DNA from: Thermopetrobacter sp. TC1
Lineage (GTDB): Bacteria; Pseudomonadota; Alphaproteobacteria; Rhizobiales; Aestuariivirgaceae
Length of the DNA: 64,000 bases
Direction: 5' to 3'
Assembly: GCF_000746275.1 (NCBI RefSeq)
Contig: NZ_KN050831.1
Coordinates: 56,995 to 120,994 of the forward strand
The notes beneath the pieces were generated by a model, which was given only the letters and a program-made list of their open reading frames with translations, searched no databases and was not told where the DNA came from. Shown piece by piece: positions 26,939 to 36,519 of the stretch. The position numbers were made by a program, and so were the translations under genes. Within the stretch, counting starts at the first letter, position 1; each line of letters opens with the position of its first letter.

Positions 26939-27802
26939 TCAGCGCAGGCGCTGAAAGGCCACGGCCGCCATGGTCCAGACGATGAACAGGGCTACGGTGA
27001 TGTTCATCACCAGTGCATAGGTGATCGAGGGCGTCATCATCGCCGGATCGTGCAGCAGGTTCACGGCCACAAAAATGCCGAGCGCGCCGTTTTGCAGGCC
27101 GCCCTCGATGGCGATGGCAATGGCCTGCTCCCGTCCCAGGCGGGAAAACCGCGCCAGATGCCAGCCTGCGGCCATGACCAGCACATTGAGCAGAATCACC
27201 ACCGGGCCGATTTCGCCCATGGAGCGGCTCATGCGCGTCCAGGAGGAGGCGAAGGCCCAGATGACGATGAGCAGAAAGACCACGATCGACAGCGGCCGCA
27301 CCACCTTGCCCATGGCCTGTGCCGCCCCCGGCGCCAGATGGTGAATCGCCATGCCGACGAGAACCGGCAGCGTGGCCACGGCAAAGACCTTCATCGCCAT
27401 CTGCCCCACCGGCAGGGAGCCGGTCAGCGTCTCGCCCGTGAACCAGTTCAGGGCAAAGCCGACGATGAGGGGGATGGTGATCATCCCGGCAAGCGAGGTG
27501 ATCGCGGTGAGCGTGATGGAAAGAGCGACATCGCCGCGGGCGATGCGCGTGATCATGTTGGAGGTGATCCCGCCCGGACAGGCGGCCAGGATCATCACCC
27601 CCACGGCATAGGCCGGCCGCATCGGAAACAGCAAAAGCAACACAAAGGCGAGAACGGGCAGCAGCACCATCTGCACGAACAGCCCAACAAAAACCGGCCG
27701 CGGCATCTTCAGCAGGCGCGTGAAGTCGGCTATTTTCAGATTGAGCCCCAGCGCCAGCATGATGAAGGCCAGGCCCAGGGGCAGCATTTTTTCCACCGTC
27801 AT
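26939..27802 (-). CDS. BASS-family sodium-dependent transporter
   Basis: A 287-residue membrane protein with about nine hydrophobic spans, matching the bile acid:sodium symporter (SBF) family. It shows the signature ILAACPGGITSNMITRIARGDVALS in its two parts (ACPGG, and SNM of the sodium site) and a late EGGLQNGALGIFVA repeat. The substrate cannot be read from sequence; family members carry organic anions such as pantoate, pyruvate or bile acids. It is the last gene of a leftward run with menA (56 bp upstream) and ubiE, so it may be cotranscribed with the menaquinone genes. Confidence 0.9.
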   Translation of the reverse strand: MTVEKMLPLGLAFIMLALGLNLKIADFTRLLKMPRPVFVGLFVQMVLLPVLAFVLLLLFPMRPAYAVGVMILAACPGGITSNMITRIARGDVALSITLTAITSLAGMITIPLIVGFALNWFTGETLTGSLPVGQMAMKVFAVATLPVLVGMAIHHLAPGAAQAMGKVVRPLSIVVFLLIVIWAFASSWTRMSRSMGEIGPVVILLNVLVMAAGWHLARFSRLGREQAIAIAIEGGLQNGALGIFVAVNLLHDPAMMTPSITYALVMNITVALFIVWTMAAVAFQRLR

Positions 27803-27857
27803 TGTGTTCGCCTCCCCTCCTCTCTTCGCCTCCCCGCCGTGAACTCCTCAAGACCGT

Positions 27858-28781
27858 TCATTGCACGAGCGCCAGGCATAAAAGCGCGGCAATAGCAAAC
27901 TGCAGCTTGGCCGTATTGAACAGAACGAGGTTGAACCGCGGCCCGCTCGCCTTGAAGAAGGACCACACCAGCCACAGGGCATAGGGCAAGGTAAGCGGCA
28001 CCAGCCAGGGCATGCGCCCGCTCATGGTGTGAAACCCAGGCCACGGGGCCAGCACAATAACGTATGGGATAAGCAGCAATGCCGCATAGAGCAGGCCGGC
28101 ATGAAAGCGACCAATGACAATGGCCAGCGTGCGCCGGCCCGCCGCCATGTCCTGCAGCATGTCGCGGGTGTTGTTCACAAGCAGGATGGCCGCCGCCGGC
28201 AGCCCCACCACCAGCCCGCCGGCAAGGGCTGCGGCGGAAAGCGCGTGCATCTGCAGCCAGTAGCTGCCCGCAACCCCGAAAAGGCCAAAGAAGATGATCA
28301 CGAAGACCTCGCCCAGCGGCGTGTGGGAAATCGGCCATGGTCCGCCGGAATAGGCAAGCCCGGCAGCCAGCGACAAAAGTCCGATGACGAGAATGGGCAC
28401 GCCCCCTTTCGCCACCAGCCAGATGCCGATGAGAAAGGCGAGCAGAAAACAGCCATAGGCGGCGCGGCGCACCTGTTCGGCGGAAAGCAGCCCCTCCGCC
28501 GTCACCCTGAGCGGGCCGATGCGCCCTGTTGCCTCCGCATCGGCATCGGCCGCATCGTTGTGCAGATTGGTGCCGGCCTGAATGAGCACGGCCGCGATCA
28601 GGGCGGCTGCGAAGACGGCAAGATCGATGCGCGCACCATCGCGCCAGGCCAGTGTCGTGCCCACGATCACCGGAGAGACGGCAATGGTCAGCGTGCGCGG
28701 GCGCGCCGCCATCATCCACGCCTGCAGGCGCAGGCGCATCACATCAATCTGCCGCAGAAACGCATCCATCGCCCCGTTCAT
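27858..28781 (-). CDS. menA: 1,4-dihydroxy-2-naphthoate polyprenyltransferase
   Basis: A 307-residue UbiA-superfamily membrane enzyme with about eight spans. It joins the isoprenoid tail to 1,4-dihydroxy-2-naphthoate to give demethylmenaquinone. MenA rather than UbiA is indicated by AARPRTLTIAVSPVIVGT, QAGTNLHNDAADADAE (first Asp-rich prenyl-diphosphate site) and LLVNNTRDMLQDMAAGRRTLA (second site), all typical of MenA. The gene ends 15 bp from ubiE, which supplies the next step. Menaquinone is not universal in alphaproteobacteria, so this pair is informative about respiration. Confidence 0.93.
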   Translation of the reverse strand: MNGAMDAFLRQIDVMRLRLQAWMMAARPRTLTIAVSPVIVGTTLAWRDGARIDLAVFAAALIAAVLIQAGTNLHNDAADADAEATGRIGPLRVTAEGLLSAEQVRRAAYGCFLLAFLIGIWLVAKGGVPILVIGLLSLAAGLAYSGGPWPISHTPLGEVFVIIFFGLFGVAGSYWLQMHALSAAALAGGLVVGLPAAAILLVNNTRDMLQDMAAGRRTLAIVIGRFHAGLLYAALLLIPYVIVLAPWPGFHTMSGRMPWLVPLTLPYALWLVWSFFKASGPRFNLVLFNTAKLQFAIAALLCLALVQ

Positions 28782-28796
28782 GCCATGCGCCCGCTG

Positions 28797-29591
28797 CTAC
28801 TGTCCACCGGCGGCAAGCTTTCGCCCCTCGTGCATGGCGGCAATGCCAAAACTGAGATTGCGCCAGCTCACATCGGAAAAGCCCGCCACGCGCATCTTGC
28901 GCGCCAGGGCCTTCTGACCGGGAAAACGCCGGATCGATTCCACCAGATAGCGATAGGCCTCCGGCCTTTTGGCCACCCAGGCCCCCAGCCGCGGAATGAT
29001 GAAAAAGGAATAGAGATCATAGAAGGGCTTCAGCCACCACTGCGGCGTAGAAAATTCCAGGCAGTGCAGCCTGCCTCCCGGCTTGAGCACCCGGAACATC
29101 TCATCAAGCGCCGCATCGGGGTCAGTCATGTTGCGCAGGCCAAAGGAGACCGTGATCGCATCCACGCTGTCATCGGCAAAGGGCAGCGCCTCGCCTTCCG
29201 CCGCCACCATGAAAACATGTTCAAGGCATTTGGGGTGTCGCGCGCGGCCTTCGCGCATCATGGCCACGGACGGATCAACAAGGATCACCTCCGCATCGGC
29301 GCGCCGGCGCTTGATGAGCCGGGCGACATCGCCGGTGCCGCCCGCAAGATCGATGACGATGCCGCCCTGCGGCAGAGACTGCACGACCCGGCTGACGAAA
29401 CGCCGCTTCCACAGGCGATGGATGCCGAAGCTCATCAGATCGTTCATCAGGTCATAGCGGGCCGCCACCGCATCGAACAGGGCGCGGATCCGCCGCCGCC
29501 GCTCCTCAGGCGATACGGAAAAGAAGCCAAAGGTCTTTTTCAGATCCGTGCCCGTCATGCCGCCTCGCTCAATCTTCGCTGGCCGGTTCAT
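28797..29591 (-). CDS. ubiE: Demethylmenaquinone / 2-methoxy-polyprenylbenzoquinol methyltransferase
   Basis: A 264-residue SAM-dependent methyltransferase. N-terminal FFSVSPEERRRRIRALFDAV is followed by ARYDLMNDLMSFGIHRLWK, the SAM-binding VIDLAGGTGDVARL, then FGLRNMTDPDAALDEMFRV and LKPGGRLHCLEFS, all signatures of UbiE/MenG. In the menaquinone branch it methylates demethylmenaquinone; in ubiquinone synthesis it performs the C-methylation. Being immediately upstream of menA on the same strand suggests the MenG role here, though it may do both. Confidence 0.95.
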   Translation of the reverse strand: MNRPAKIERGGMTGTDLKKTFGFFSVSPEERRRRIRALFDAVAARYDLMNDLMSFGIHRLWKRRFVSRVVQSLPQGGIVIDLAGGTGDVARLIKRRRADAEVILVDPSVAMMREGRARHPKCLEHVFMVAAEGEALPFADDSVDAITVSFGLRNMTDPDAALDEMFRVLKPGGRLHCLEFSTPQWWLKPFYDLYSFFIIPRLGAWVAKRPEAYRYLVESIRRFPGQKALARKMRVAGFSDVSWRNLSFGIAAMHEGRKLAAGGQ

Positions 29592-29884
29592 GCCGGCCGG
29601 CAGCCTCTGCCTTACGCCTTTTCAGGAATCACATGATCGGTTGGGGATAAAGCATGGGCGCGCCACCCGGAAATTGACGGGCATCAAGATTGTGGTCGAA
29701 AGAGTTACAACCATAGGGAACATTCATGCGCGCCATGATTGAAAAACCTGTTGCACCGTGGTCACAGCCTGTCTGAAAAGTGGCGGGATCATGACAATCT
29801 CGTCATCTTCGCCCTTGCGCCATGTTCGGCCATGCGGATGATGTGTGCCGGTCATCGTCACATCTGCAAATACCAAAAGGATGG

Positions 29885-31183
29885 ATGGTCGTGAGGCACG
29901 CCATGGTCGCAACGGGAGCTTTGCATCATAAAGGCAAATGCATTGCCGCGCTCCTGTTTCTGTCCATGGGTGTCTTTTCCGCAAATGCGCTGGCCGGCGG
30001 CTTTGCCATTCATGAACAATCGGCCGAGTTTCAGGGCGCCTCTTTCGCCGGCGTGGCCGCGGGCGGCACAGGCTTTTCCGGCATGTTCTGGAACCCCGCC
30101 GTGGTCACTCTCAATCCCGGCGGCTGGCGCAGCGACCTCAATGCCTCCGCCATCATCCCGTATGCCAATGCGCGCGGCCAGAGAACTGCAGCAGGCACAC
30201 AGCCACCCACTTTCACATATAATTCAGGCGATATTGCCAAAAACGCGCTGGTCACGGCCTCATACGACACCTATCGTTTCAATGACCGGATTTGGTTCGG
30301 TCTCGCCGTCACATCTCCTTTCGGCCTGAAAACGCACAATCCCGAAACCACGCTTGCCGCGCAGTACGGCTCCAAGTCCAAGATCCTGACCGTCAACATC
30401 AATCCGGTCATCGGCTATCGCGTCAATGACATGCTTGCCGTCGCCGCCGGATTGCAGATCGGCTACATGAAGGGCGATCTTTCCACGCATTTTAATGGCG
30501 GTCAGCTTCTTTCTCATGTGAAGGGTGATGACTGGGGCGTGGGCTTCACCGCCGGGCTTCTTTTCACCCCCTTTGACGGCACCCGCATCGGCATCGGCTA
30601 TCGGTCCCGCATCAAGCACACGCTGAAGGGCCATTACTCCAAAGTTGGGCTTGGTACGGTAAGTGCCCGGGTCAAGCATACCCTGCCGGATATCGCCACC
30701 TTTTCCATCCGCCAGGATGTGACCGACAACCTTCGCCTGCTGGGCACGGTGGAATGGACGAACTGGAGCCTGCTTGAAGATTTCACCGTTCGCTATTCCG
30801 GCAATCAGGATTCCACACGCTACGACTGGAAAGACGGCTGGCTGTTCGCCGCCGGCGCCGAATATGACTATTCGGACGCCCTCACCTTCCGCCTCGGTTA
30901 CGCTTACGAGATCAGCCCGGTGACCGACGCCCATCGCGGCACCCGCGTGCCGGACAATGACCGGCACTGGCTCTCTGTCGGCGCATCGTGGAAGGCGGAT
31001 GACTGGCTCACGCTTCATGTGGGCTACAGCCATCTGTTCGTGAAGGACGGCCGTGTCGCCATCGATTCATCACATCCGCGCACAGGTTTGCGCGCCACCT
31101 ACAAGAACCACGTGAATATCATCGCCGTTTCAGCCACGGTCGATACCAGCCTGTTTTTCTCCCGCATCGGATCGGGAGGCTGA
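29885..31183 (+). CDS. FadL/OmpP1/TodX family outer membrane protein
   Basis: About 432 residues from the ATG at 29885, which gives a signal ending SANALAG. The mature N terminus GFAIHEQSAEFQGASFAG and the following TGFSGMFWNPAVVT are the hatch segment of FadL-type channels, which pass long-chain fatty acids or other hydrophobic compounds. A beta-barrel with alternating aromatic strands follows (LGTVEWTNWSLLEDF, FRLGYAYEISPV, HWLSVGASW). The chain ends VDTSLFFSRIGSGG rather than in a C-terminal aromatic. A strong terminator closes the gene. The substrate is unknown. Confidence 0.92.
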   Translation: MVVRHAMVATGALHHKGKCIAALLFLSMGVFSANALAGGFAIHEQSAEFQGASFAGVAAGGTGFSGMFWNPAVVTLNPGGWRSDLNASAIIPYANARGQRTAAGTQPPTFTYNSGDIAKNALVTASYDTYRFNDRIWFGLAVTSPFGLKTHNPETTLAAQYGSKSKILTVNINPVIGYRVNDMLAVAAGLQIGYMKGDLSTHFNGGQLLSHVKGDDWGVGFTAGLLFTPFDGTRIGIGYRSRIKHTLKGHYSKVGLGTVSARVKHTLPDIATFSIRQDVTDNLRLLGTVEWTNWSLLEDFTVRYSGNQDSTRYDWKDGWLFAAGAEYDYSDALTFRLGYAYEISPVTDAHRGTRVPDNDRHWLSVGASWKADDWLTLHVGYSHLFVKDGRVAIDSSHPRTGLRATYKNHVNIIAVSATVDTSLFFSRIGSGG

Positions 31184-31224
31184 AACGGACAACGGAATGA
31201 GGGGAAGCTGGGGGGCTTCCTGAC

Positions 31225-31268
31225 GAGGGGTCCGGCCTGAAGCGGGAGGCCGGGCCCCTCGGCTTTTT
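31225..31268 (+). terminator. Rho-independent terminator of the FadL-type gene
   Basis: GAGGGGTCCGGCCT pairs with AGGCCGGGCCCCTC (one G-T wobble) around an 8-base loop and is followed by GGCTTTTTG. It begins about 40 bp past the stop. Confidence 0.9.
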
Positions 31269-31315
31269 GCGCTCCGTCTCATCTCCTGCCATCATGATCA
31301 GAAAGAGAATCGATC

Positions 31316-32215
31316 ATGCGGCCGCATCCACGCGGCGAAGACAGGCCCGATGCCGCCATGACACAGAACATTCCTGACCATCTCTGGTCTCTGGATTTTG
31401 ATGCCCTGCCTGAGGACATCGCGCGCCTGACCTTTCCACACGGGCCGGGCTATGCCTATGACGCGCCCATTCCCAAACGGGCCTATCGCGAACAGCTGCG
31501 CCGGCTGCAGCTGGAGCTGGTGAAGCTGCAGAAATGGGTACGTGCGCACAATCAGCGTCTCGTCATCATCTTCGAGGGACGCGACGCCGCCGGCAAGGGC
31601 GGCACCATCCGCCGCTTCACCCGTCATCTTAACCCCCGACACGCCCGCACCGTCGCCCTGCCCAAACCCACCGAGCGCGAGCGCGGCGAATGGTATTTCC
31701 AGCGCTATGTCCGTCATCTGCCCACCGCCGGCGAGATCGTCTTCTTCGACCGTTCCTGGTATAATCGCGCCGGCGTGGAGCGGGTCATGGGCTTTTGCAC
31801 GCCGGAACAATGGCAGGCCTTCTTTGAGGAAGCGCCGCGCTTTGAGGCCATGCTCGTGCGCGATGGCATACGCCTGTTCAAGATCTGGCTGACCGTCTCG
31901 CGCGCGGAACAGCTCAAGCGCTTCTATGAACGCAAGACCAACCCCCTGAAAAGCTGGAAGCTTTCTCCCATCGATCATGCCGCCGTCGGCAAGTGGCAGG
32001 CCTATACCGAGGCCATTGCCGACATCTTCCGCCATACGCATACGGACCTTGCGCCCTGGACGGTGATTGACGCCAACGATCAGCGCCGCGCCCGGCTGGA
32101 AGCCATGCGCGCCGTGCTCGCCGCCATCGATTATGACGGCAAGGACACCGGGGCCATCGGCCAACCCGACCCCCGTATCGTGCAAAGCGGCGCGGATTGG
32201 GCGGAAACATCATGA
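31316..32215 (+). CDS. ppk2: Polyphosphate kinase 2
   Basis: A 299-residue PPK2-family enzyme. It transfers phosphate between polyphosphate and nucleoside diphosphates. Walker A is FEGRDAAGKGGTIRRF (near residue 87-101), the lid/Walker B region is VFFDRSWYNRAGVERVMGF, and KTNPLKSWKLSPIDHAA is the conserved acceptor-side segment; together these match class I PPK2. The start could instead be the second Met (residue 15, MTQNIPDHLW). It stands between the FadL-type gene and the octaheme cytochrome on the same strand, without an obvious functional link. Confidence 0.95.
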   Translation: MRPHPRGEDRPDAAMTQNIPDHLWSLDFDALPEDIARLTFPHGPGYAYDAPIPKRAYREQLRRLQLELVKLQKWVRAHNQRLVIIFEGRDAAGKGGTIRRFTRHLNPRHARTVALPKPTERERGEWYFQRYVRHLPTAGEIVFFDRSWYNRAGVERVMGFCTPEQWQAFFEEAPRFEAMLVRDGIRLFKIWLTVSRAEQLKRFYERKTNPLKSWKLSPIDHAAVGKWQAYTEAIADIFRHTHTDLAPWTVIDANDQRRARLEAMRAVLAAIDYDGKDTGAIGQPDPRIVQSGADWAETS

Positions 32216-32510
32216 GGGCAAAGCTGACGCCGCCCATGCCCCCATCACAGGCCGTTTCTCTCCATGACCAAGTTTATCTTTGCCCTGCCCTTTTACAGTC
32301 TGCTGCCATTGCACGCCGCAATAACTGCACTATCTCATTTCAAGAGGGGATCCGTATCCGCCTCATGACTTCACGTTTGCGGGATGCCTGACCAAAGTCA
32401 TCGACAGCGTGCAGGGGCGGATGTGAAAAATCTCAAGACGACCGGCCTGAAGAATGTCTTGTCAGGGCAAATCCGGGCCGGAACAGCTCTTGCAGGGGGA
32501 GACCGCAGCC

Positions 32511-34184
32511 ATGACTCCGTTGCGCTTAAAAGGCCTGATCCTGGGAATCGGTCTTGCCTCCACCATGATGCTTGCCGGCGCGCAGGCCGCAGAAACCACA
32601 CCATCGGCCAAAGCACCCCCCGGGAACAAGCAGACGATCATATCCCAGACCATCCTGCGCAATCTCTCCACCACAGCGGATCACAGCAAATTCAAGGAGT
32701 TGCAGGGGCCTTTTGAATCCGGCCCGCAAGTGACGAAGGCCTGCCTCTCCTGCCATAACAAGGCGGCCGAACAGCTGCGTCACAACGTGCACTGGACCTG
32801 GCTCTACACCAATCCGCAGACGGGGCAGAAGCTGGGCAAGGAGCGCGTGATCAACGCCTTCTGCACCAACGCCCTTGGCAACGAGGGCATGTGCGCCATG
32901 TGCCATGCCGGCTTCAACCGGGCGGGGCCGGAATACGATCTCGATAAGGTCGAGAACATGGACTGCCTCGTCTGCCATGATCAGACGGGCAAGTATTTCA
33001 AGACGGTGGTCACGCCCGGCCATCCCAAGGTGCGCAAGAAATTCGCGCCCAAGAAGCCCGTGCCCTTTACCGAGGCGGCGCAGCACGTTGGCCTGCCCAC
33101 CCGCAAGAACTGCGGCAAGTGTCATTTCTATGGCGGCGGCGGCGATAACGTGAAGCATGGCGATCTCTCCTCCGTTCTCTTTGATCCGCCGCGCGATGTC
33201 GATGTGCACATGAGCAGCCGCGAAAAGGGCGGCGCCGGCCTTGTCTGCACCGATTGTCACGTGGGCGCCGGCCATGTCTGGTCCGGCTCGCGCTATGTCA
33301 TGAACGTGGGCGATGACGGCAAACGCCCGCCCGGTGCGCCGCGCCAGAAAACCTCCTGCGCCCAGTGCCACGGTACCGCGCCGCATGACTGGAGCAGTCC
33401 CGTCGGCTGGAAACTGAACAATCATACAGACCGGGTGGCCTGCGAAACCTGCCATATTCCCGCCTTCGCCCGCGGCGGCGTGGCCACCAAGGTGTTCTGG
33501 GACTGGTCCACCGCCGGCCGTCTGAAGGATGGCAAGCCCTACGCCGAAGAGGGCTACACGCAGGGCGACGGCAAGAAGCGCCACACGTACGTGTCCATGA
33601 AAGGCACGTTCAAGTGGGCCGAAAACGTCGTGCCCACCTATATGTGGGCCAATGGCACCGTGCGCTGGACGCTGCCTGAGGATCGCATCGATCCGTCAAA
33701 GCCGGTGTGGATCAACCGCGTGGAAGGCTCCGCCGATGATCCCAAGGCCCGCATCATGCCCTTCAAGGTGATGAAGACGGTGCAGCCCTATGATGCGGAG
33801 CGCAACGTGCTTGCCCATATCAACCTGTGGGGCGAGGATGACGCCGCTTTCTGGGGCAATCTCGATTTTGCCAAGGCCATCGCCAAGGGCATGGAAATCG
33901 CCAAACGGCCCTATTCCGGCAAGTTCGGCTTCGTGAACACGCGCATGCTCTGGCCGATCAATCACATGGTGGCGCCCAAGGAAAAGGCCCTGGCCTGCAA
34001 TGAATGCCACGTGCGCGAAAACGGCCGCCTTGCCGCACTCGCCGGCTTTTACATGCCCGGCCGCGACCGCTGGAGCTGGCTGGACGGGCTTGGGCTGTTG
34101 CTTGCGGGCCTGACCCTGCTGGCCAGCATCGGCCATGCCCTGTTGCGCATCATGCGCGCAAACACCGGCAAGAGGGGGGCTTGA
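32511..34184 (+). CDS. Octaheme c-type cytochrome, tetrathionate reductase (OTR) family
   Basis: A 557-residue periplasmic multihaem protein, starting at the ATG at 32511 with a Sec signal (MMLAGAQAAE). It has eight CXXCH motifs in order: CLSCH, CAMCH, CLVCH, CGKCH, CTDCH, CAQCH, CETCH, CNECH. A C-terminal hydrophobic helix (WLDGLGLLLAGLTLLASIGHALL) should tether it to the membrane. Layout and motifs such as NAFCTNALGNEGMCAMCHAG fit the octaheme tetrathionate reductase family, whose characterised member also reduces nitrite and hydroxylamine. The following gene, 3 bp on, is its probable quinol-linked cytochrome b. The physiological substrate cannot be read from sequence. Confidence 0.9.
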   Translation: MTPLRLKGLILGIGLASTMMLAGAQAAETTPSAKAPPGNKQTIISQTILRNLSTTADHSKFKELQGPFESGPQVTKACLSCHNKAAEQLRHNVHWTWLYTNPQTGQKLGKERVINAFCTNALGNEGMCAMCHAGFNRAGPEYDLDKVENMDCLVCHDQTGKYFKTVVTPGHPKVRKKFAPKKPVPFTEAAQHVGLPTRKNCGKCHFYGGGGDNVKHGDLSSVLFDPPRDVDVHMSSREKGGAGLVCTDCHVGAGHVWSGSRYVMNVGDDGKRPPGAPRQKTSCAQCHGTAPHDWSSPVGWKLNNHTDRVACETCHIPAFARGGVATKVFWDWSTAGRLKDGKPYAEEGYTQGDGKKRHTYVSMKGTFKWAENVVPTYMWANGTVRWTLPEDRIDPSKPVWINRVEGSADDPKARIMPFKVMKTVQPYDAERNVLAHINLWGEDDAAFWGNLDFAKAIAKGMEIAKRPYSGKFGFVNTRMLWPINHMVAPKEKALACNECHVRENGRLAALAGFYMPGRDRWSWLDGLGLLLAGLTLLASIGHALLRIMRANTGKRGA

Positions 34185-34187
34185 GCC

Positions 34188-34970
34188 ATGGTTGAGAAAA
34201 CGCCGAACATCACTAATGCCGAAGGCGAAAAGACCTACCTCGCCAAGGTGCAGATCTTCACCCTTTATGAACGCTTCTGGCACTGGACGCAGGCGGCGCT
34301 GATCATCCTGCTGCTGCTCACCGGTTTCACCATCCATGGCGCCATTACGCTCTTCTCCTTCAAGACGGCGCATACCCTGCACGTCCTTGCCGCCGTTGCC
34401 CTGATGATTCTGTGGATCTTCACCATCTTCTGGCAGTTCACCACCGGCACCTGGCGACACTTCGTGCCGCTGCTGGAAGAGGCGGAAGAGGCCCCCACCT
34501 TCGCCCAGGCCGTGCGCGGCTGGCTGACCATGATCGTGAAAATCGCCCGCTATTATGCCTGGGGCATCCTGCGCGGCGAGCAGCACCCCTATAAGAAAAC
34601 CCTGCGCCGCAAGCACAACCCCCTGCAGGCCCTGGCCTATTTCGGCCTGATGGCCTTCATCGGTCCGGTGCTGTGGATTTCCGGGATTGCCTATCTCACC
34701 TATGATTTCTGGCAGGCCGCGGTCTCCTCTTCGGGCAGCTGGCTGAAGGTCATTGCCTTTCTGCACACCATGGGCGCCTGGCTCATGCTCGTGTTCGTCC
34801 TCGGCCATGCCTACATGGCCACGCTCGGCAAAACGCCGCTTTATCTGATCAAGGCCATGATCACCGGCGTTGAGGATATCGTGATCACCGAAACCGAGCG
34901 CCGCTGGCTGCAGACGCACTACCCGCAGCGCCTCATCCGTGTTGAGGAAGTCCTGCAGCCGGCATCATGA
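34188..34970 (+). CDS. Membrane cytochrome b subunit for the octaheme cytochrome
   Basis: A 260-residue di-haem cytochrome b of the b561/thiosulfate-reductase type with four main spans. Candidate haem ligands are in RFWHWTQAAL, KTAHTLHVLAAV, AFLHTMGAWL and LGHAYMAT. It would pass electrons from the quinone pool to the periplasmic octaheme protein encoded 3 bp upstream. The N and C termini are hydrophilic and cytoplasmic. Confidence 0.9.
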   Translation: MVEKTPNITNAEGEKTYLAKVQIFTLYERFWHWTQAALIILLLLTGFTIHGAITLFSFKTAHTLHVLAAVALMILWIFTIFWQFTTGTWRHFVPLLEEAEEAPTFAQAVRGWLTMIVKIARYYAWGILRGEQHPYKKTLRRKHNPLQALAYFGLMAFIGPVLWISGIAYLTYDFWQAAVSSSGSWLKVIAFLHTMGAWLMLVFVLGHAYMATLGKTPLYLIKAMITGVEDIVITETERRWLQTHYPQRLIRVEEVLQPAS

Positions 34971-35161
34971 GAGGCTGATCATTGACGGGCATGGGCCTGC
35001 CCTGCGCCCCGGCCAGCCGCCGTATCAGGCAGGGCATTGGGATTCGCGCATGCACCATCAGTCATAACGAGAAGATCATCGCTTCAGCTCCCCTCCTTGC
35101 ATTCGCTCTGGCCCCATGTCAGGCTGGGGTCAAATGCACGGAAAGCGGGAGCTTAACACCT

Positions 35162-35782
35162 GTGGCACAAGCAGCAACAGCCATGCAGGCCGCCCTGGCC
35201 GGACTGGCGCTGGGCGGCAGCCTGATTGTGGCCATCGGGGCGCAGAATGCCTTCATCCTGCGTCAGGGCCTGGCGCGTTCTCATGTGTTCATCTTGTGCC
35301 TGATCTGCTCTCTCTCCGATTTGCTGCTGATCATGGCCGGCATTGCCGGCTTCGGCACGCTTCTCTCTGACAATCCGCTGCTGATCACTATCGTCCGTTA
35401 CGCCGGTGCGGCCTTTCTTGCCTTCTATGGCCTGCTGGCGCTGCACCGGGCCCTGCATCCCCACATCCTGCGGCCGGCGGAAAAGGAAATGCCGCTCAAA
35501 CAGGCACCCCTCACCGTTCTCGGCTTCACCTTCCTCAATCCGCATGTCTATCTGGACACGGTGGTGCTCATCGGGGGCTTGTCCACACAATATGGCTCTG
35601 CCCGCTGGGCCTTCGGAGCGGGGGCCGGGCTGGCATCCTTCATCTGGTTCTATTCCCTGGGCTACGGGGCGCGCCTGCTGGCGCCCCTGTTTTCACGCCC
35701 GGCAAGCTGGCGGATATTGGACGGAAGCATCGCCTTCATCATGATCTGGCTGGCCTTGCGCCTTCTTACCGAGCGGGCATGA
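35162..35782 (+). CDS. LysE/ArgO-type amino acid exporter
   Basis: About 206 residues with six hydrophobic spans: GGSLIVAIGAQNAFILRQGL (the LysE signature, with GAQNAF), LLIMAGIAGFGTLL, AAFLAFYGLLALHRAL, and FTFLNPHVYLDTVVLIGG (the second conserved repeat). These match the LysE/ArgO exporters of basic amino acids. I prefer the GTG at 35162, with GGGAG 9 bases before it, or the ATG at 35183. The frame extends upstream to 34982, but that extension has no family match. Confidence 0.88.
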   Translation: MAQAATAMQAALAGLALGGSLIVAIGAQNAFILRQGLARSHVFILCLICSLSDLLLIMAGIAGFGTLLSDNPLLITIVRYAGAAFLAFYGLLALHRALHPHILRPAEKEMPLKQAPLTVLGFTFLNPHVYLDTVVLIGGLSTQYGSARWAFGAGAGLASFIWFYSLGYGARLLAPLFSRPASWRILDGSIAFIMIWLALRLLTERA

Positions 35783-35863
35783 CCGTTTCCGCCCGCCCTT
35801 GCTCCCGCCCGGCTTTTGCGCCAGCATCGAGAAGGGCCGATCACCACCAGAACGAGAAAGACC

Positions 35864-36487
35864 ATGAGCGAAGAGCACAAGACCGAAGGCAAGAAGAGCA
35901 ACAGCCCCTCCTCCACACCGGCGCAGACGGCAAAAACGGTGCAAGGAACTGATGCCGAGGCAACGAACCTGCAGGGACACTACCGGGTGCTCTATGAGGT
36001 GCTGTTTTTCATCGCCCTGGCCCTTGCCGGTCTGGGCATGGCGCTCACCAACGCCTCGCCTGCATTGGGATACCGCTATTGGGCGGTGACCATCGTGCTC
36101 TTTGCCATCGCCACCATGGGGGCAACCGGCGTGCGCCTGCATGCCGGCAAGGAACCCATGCTGCAGCCGATCGCCCTTCAGGGGCTGCAATGGCTGATTG
36201 CGCTGTTTGCGCTCTTTATCGTGCACATGCTCCTGCAGGCCGGGCGCATGACCTTTCCCGCCGCCGGTTTCGTCACCATGCTCATCGTGGGCTTAAGCCT
36301 TGCTCTGGACGGGCTTTATCAGACGGGCTGGCGCTTCGCCCTGCTCGGGCTTGCCATCATGACCATGGTGCTCGTCATCGCCTGGTTCGCCGTCTATCTC
36401 TGGCTTATCGTCTTCGGCGCCATCATCCTCTGGGGGCTTGCCCTTCTCGTGGAGCATCGCCAGGGCCACGGCCCCGTTGCCCGCTGA
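35864..36487 (+). CDS. Multi-spanning membrane protein of unknown function
   Basis: A 207-residue protein starting at the ATG at 35864. A hydrophilic Ser/Lys/Glu-rich head of about 45 residues precedes six hydrophobic spans in two sets of three (VLFFIALALAGLGMAL, WAVTIVLFAIATMGATGV, LQWLIALFALFIVHMLL, then FVTMLIVGLSLALDG, FALLGLAIMTMVLVIAWF, LIVFGAIILWGLALLV). I do not recognise a family. It converges on the end of the nos cluster, 32 bp from nosY. Confidence 0.75.
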   Translation: MSEEHKTEGKKSNSPSSTPAQTAKTVQGTDAEATNLQGHYRVLYEVLFFIALALAGLGMALTNASPALGYRYWAVTIVLFAIATMGATGVRLHAGKEPMLQPIALQGLQWLIALFALFIVHMLLQAGRMTFPAAGFVTMLIVGLSLALDGLYQTGWRFALLGLAIMTMVLVIAWFAVYLWLIVFGAIILWGLALLVEHRQGHGPVAR

Positions 36488-36519
36488 ATGTTTGACCCTG
36501 GCCTAAGGCACGATCATGC

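Noticed and set aside
24672..26954. 760-codon plus-strand frame opposite dnaE
   Set aside because: Shadow frame; dnaE has all family motifs on the other strand.
27858..28781. 4-hydroxybenzoate polyprenyltransferase UbiA
   Set aside because: The Asp-rich sites and flanking blocks (QAGTNLHNDAADADAE, LLVNNTRDMLQDMAAGRRTLA) are those of MenA.
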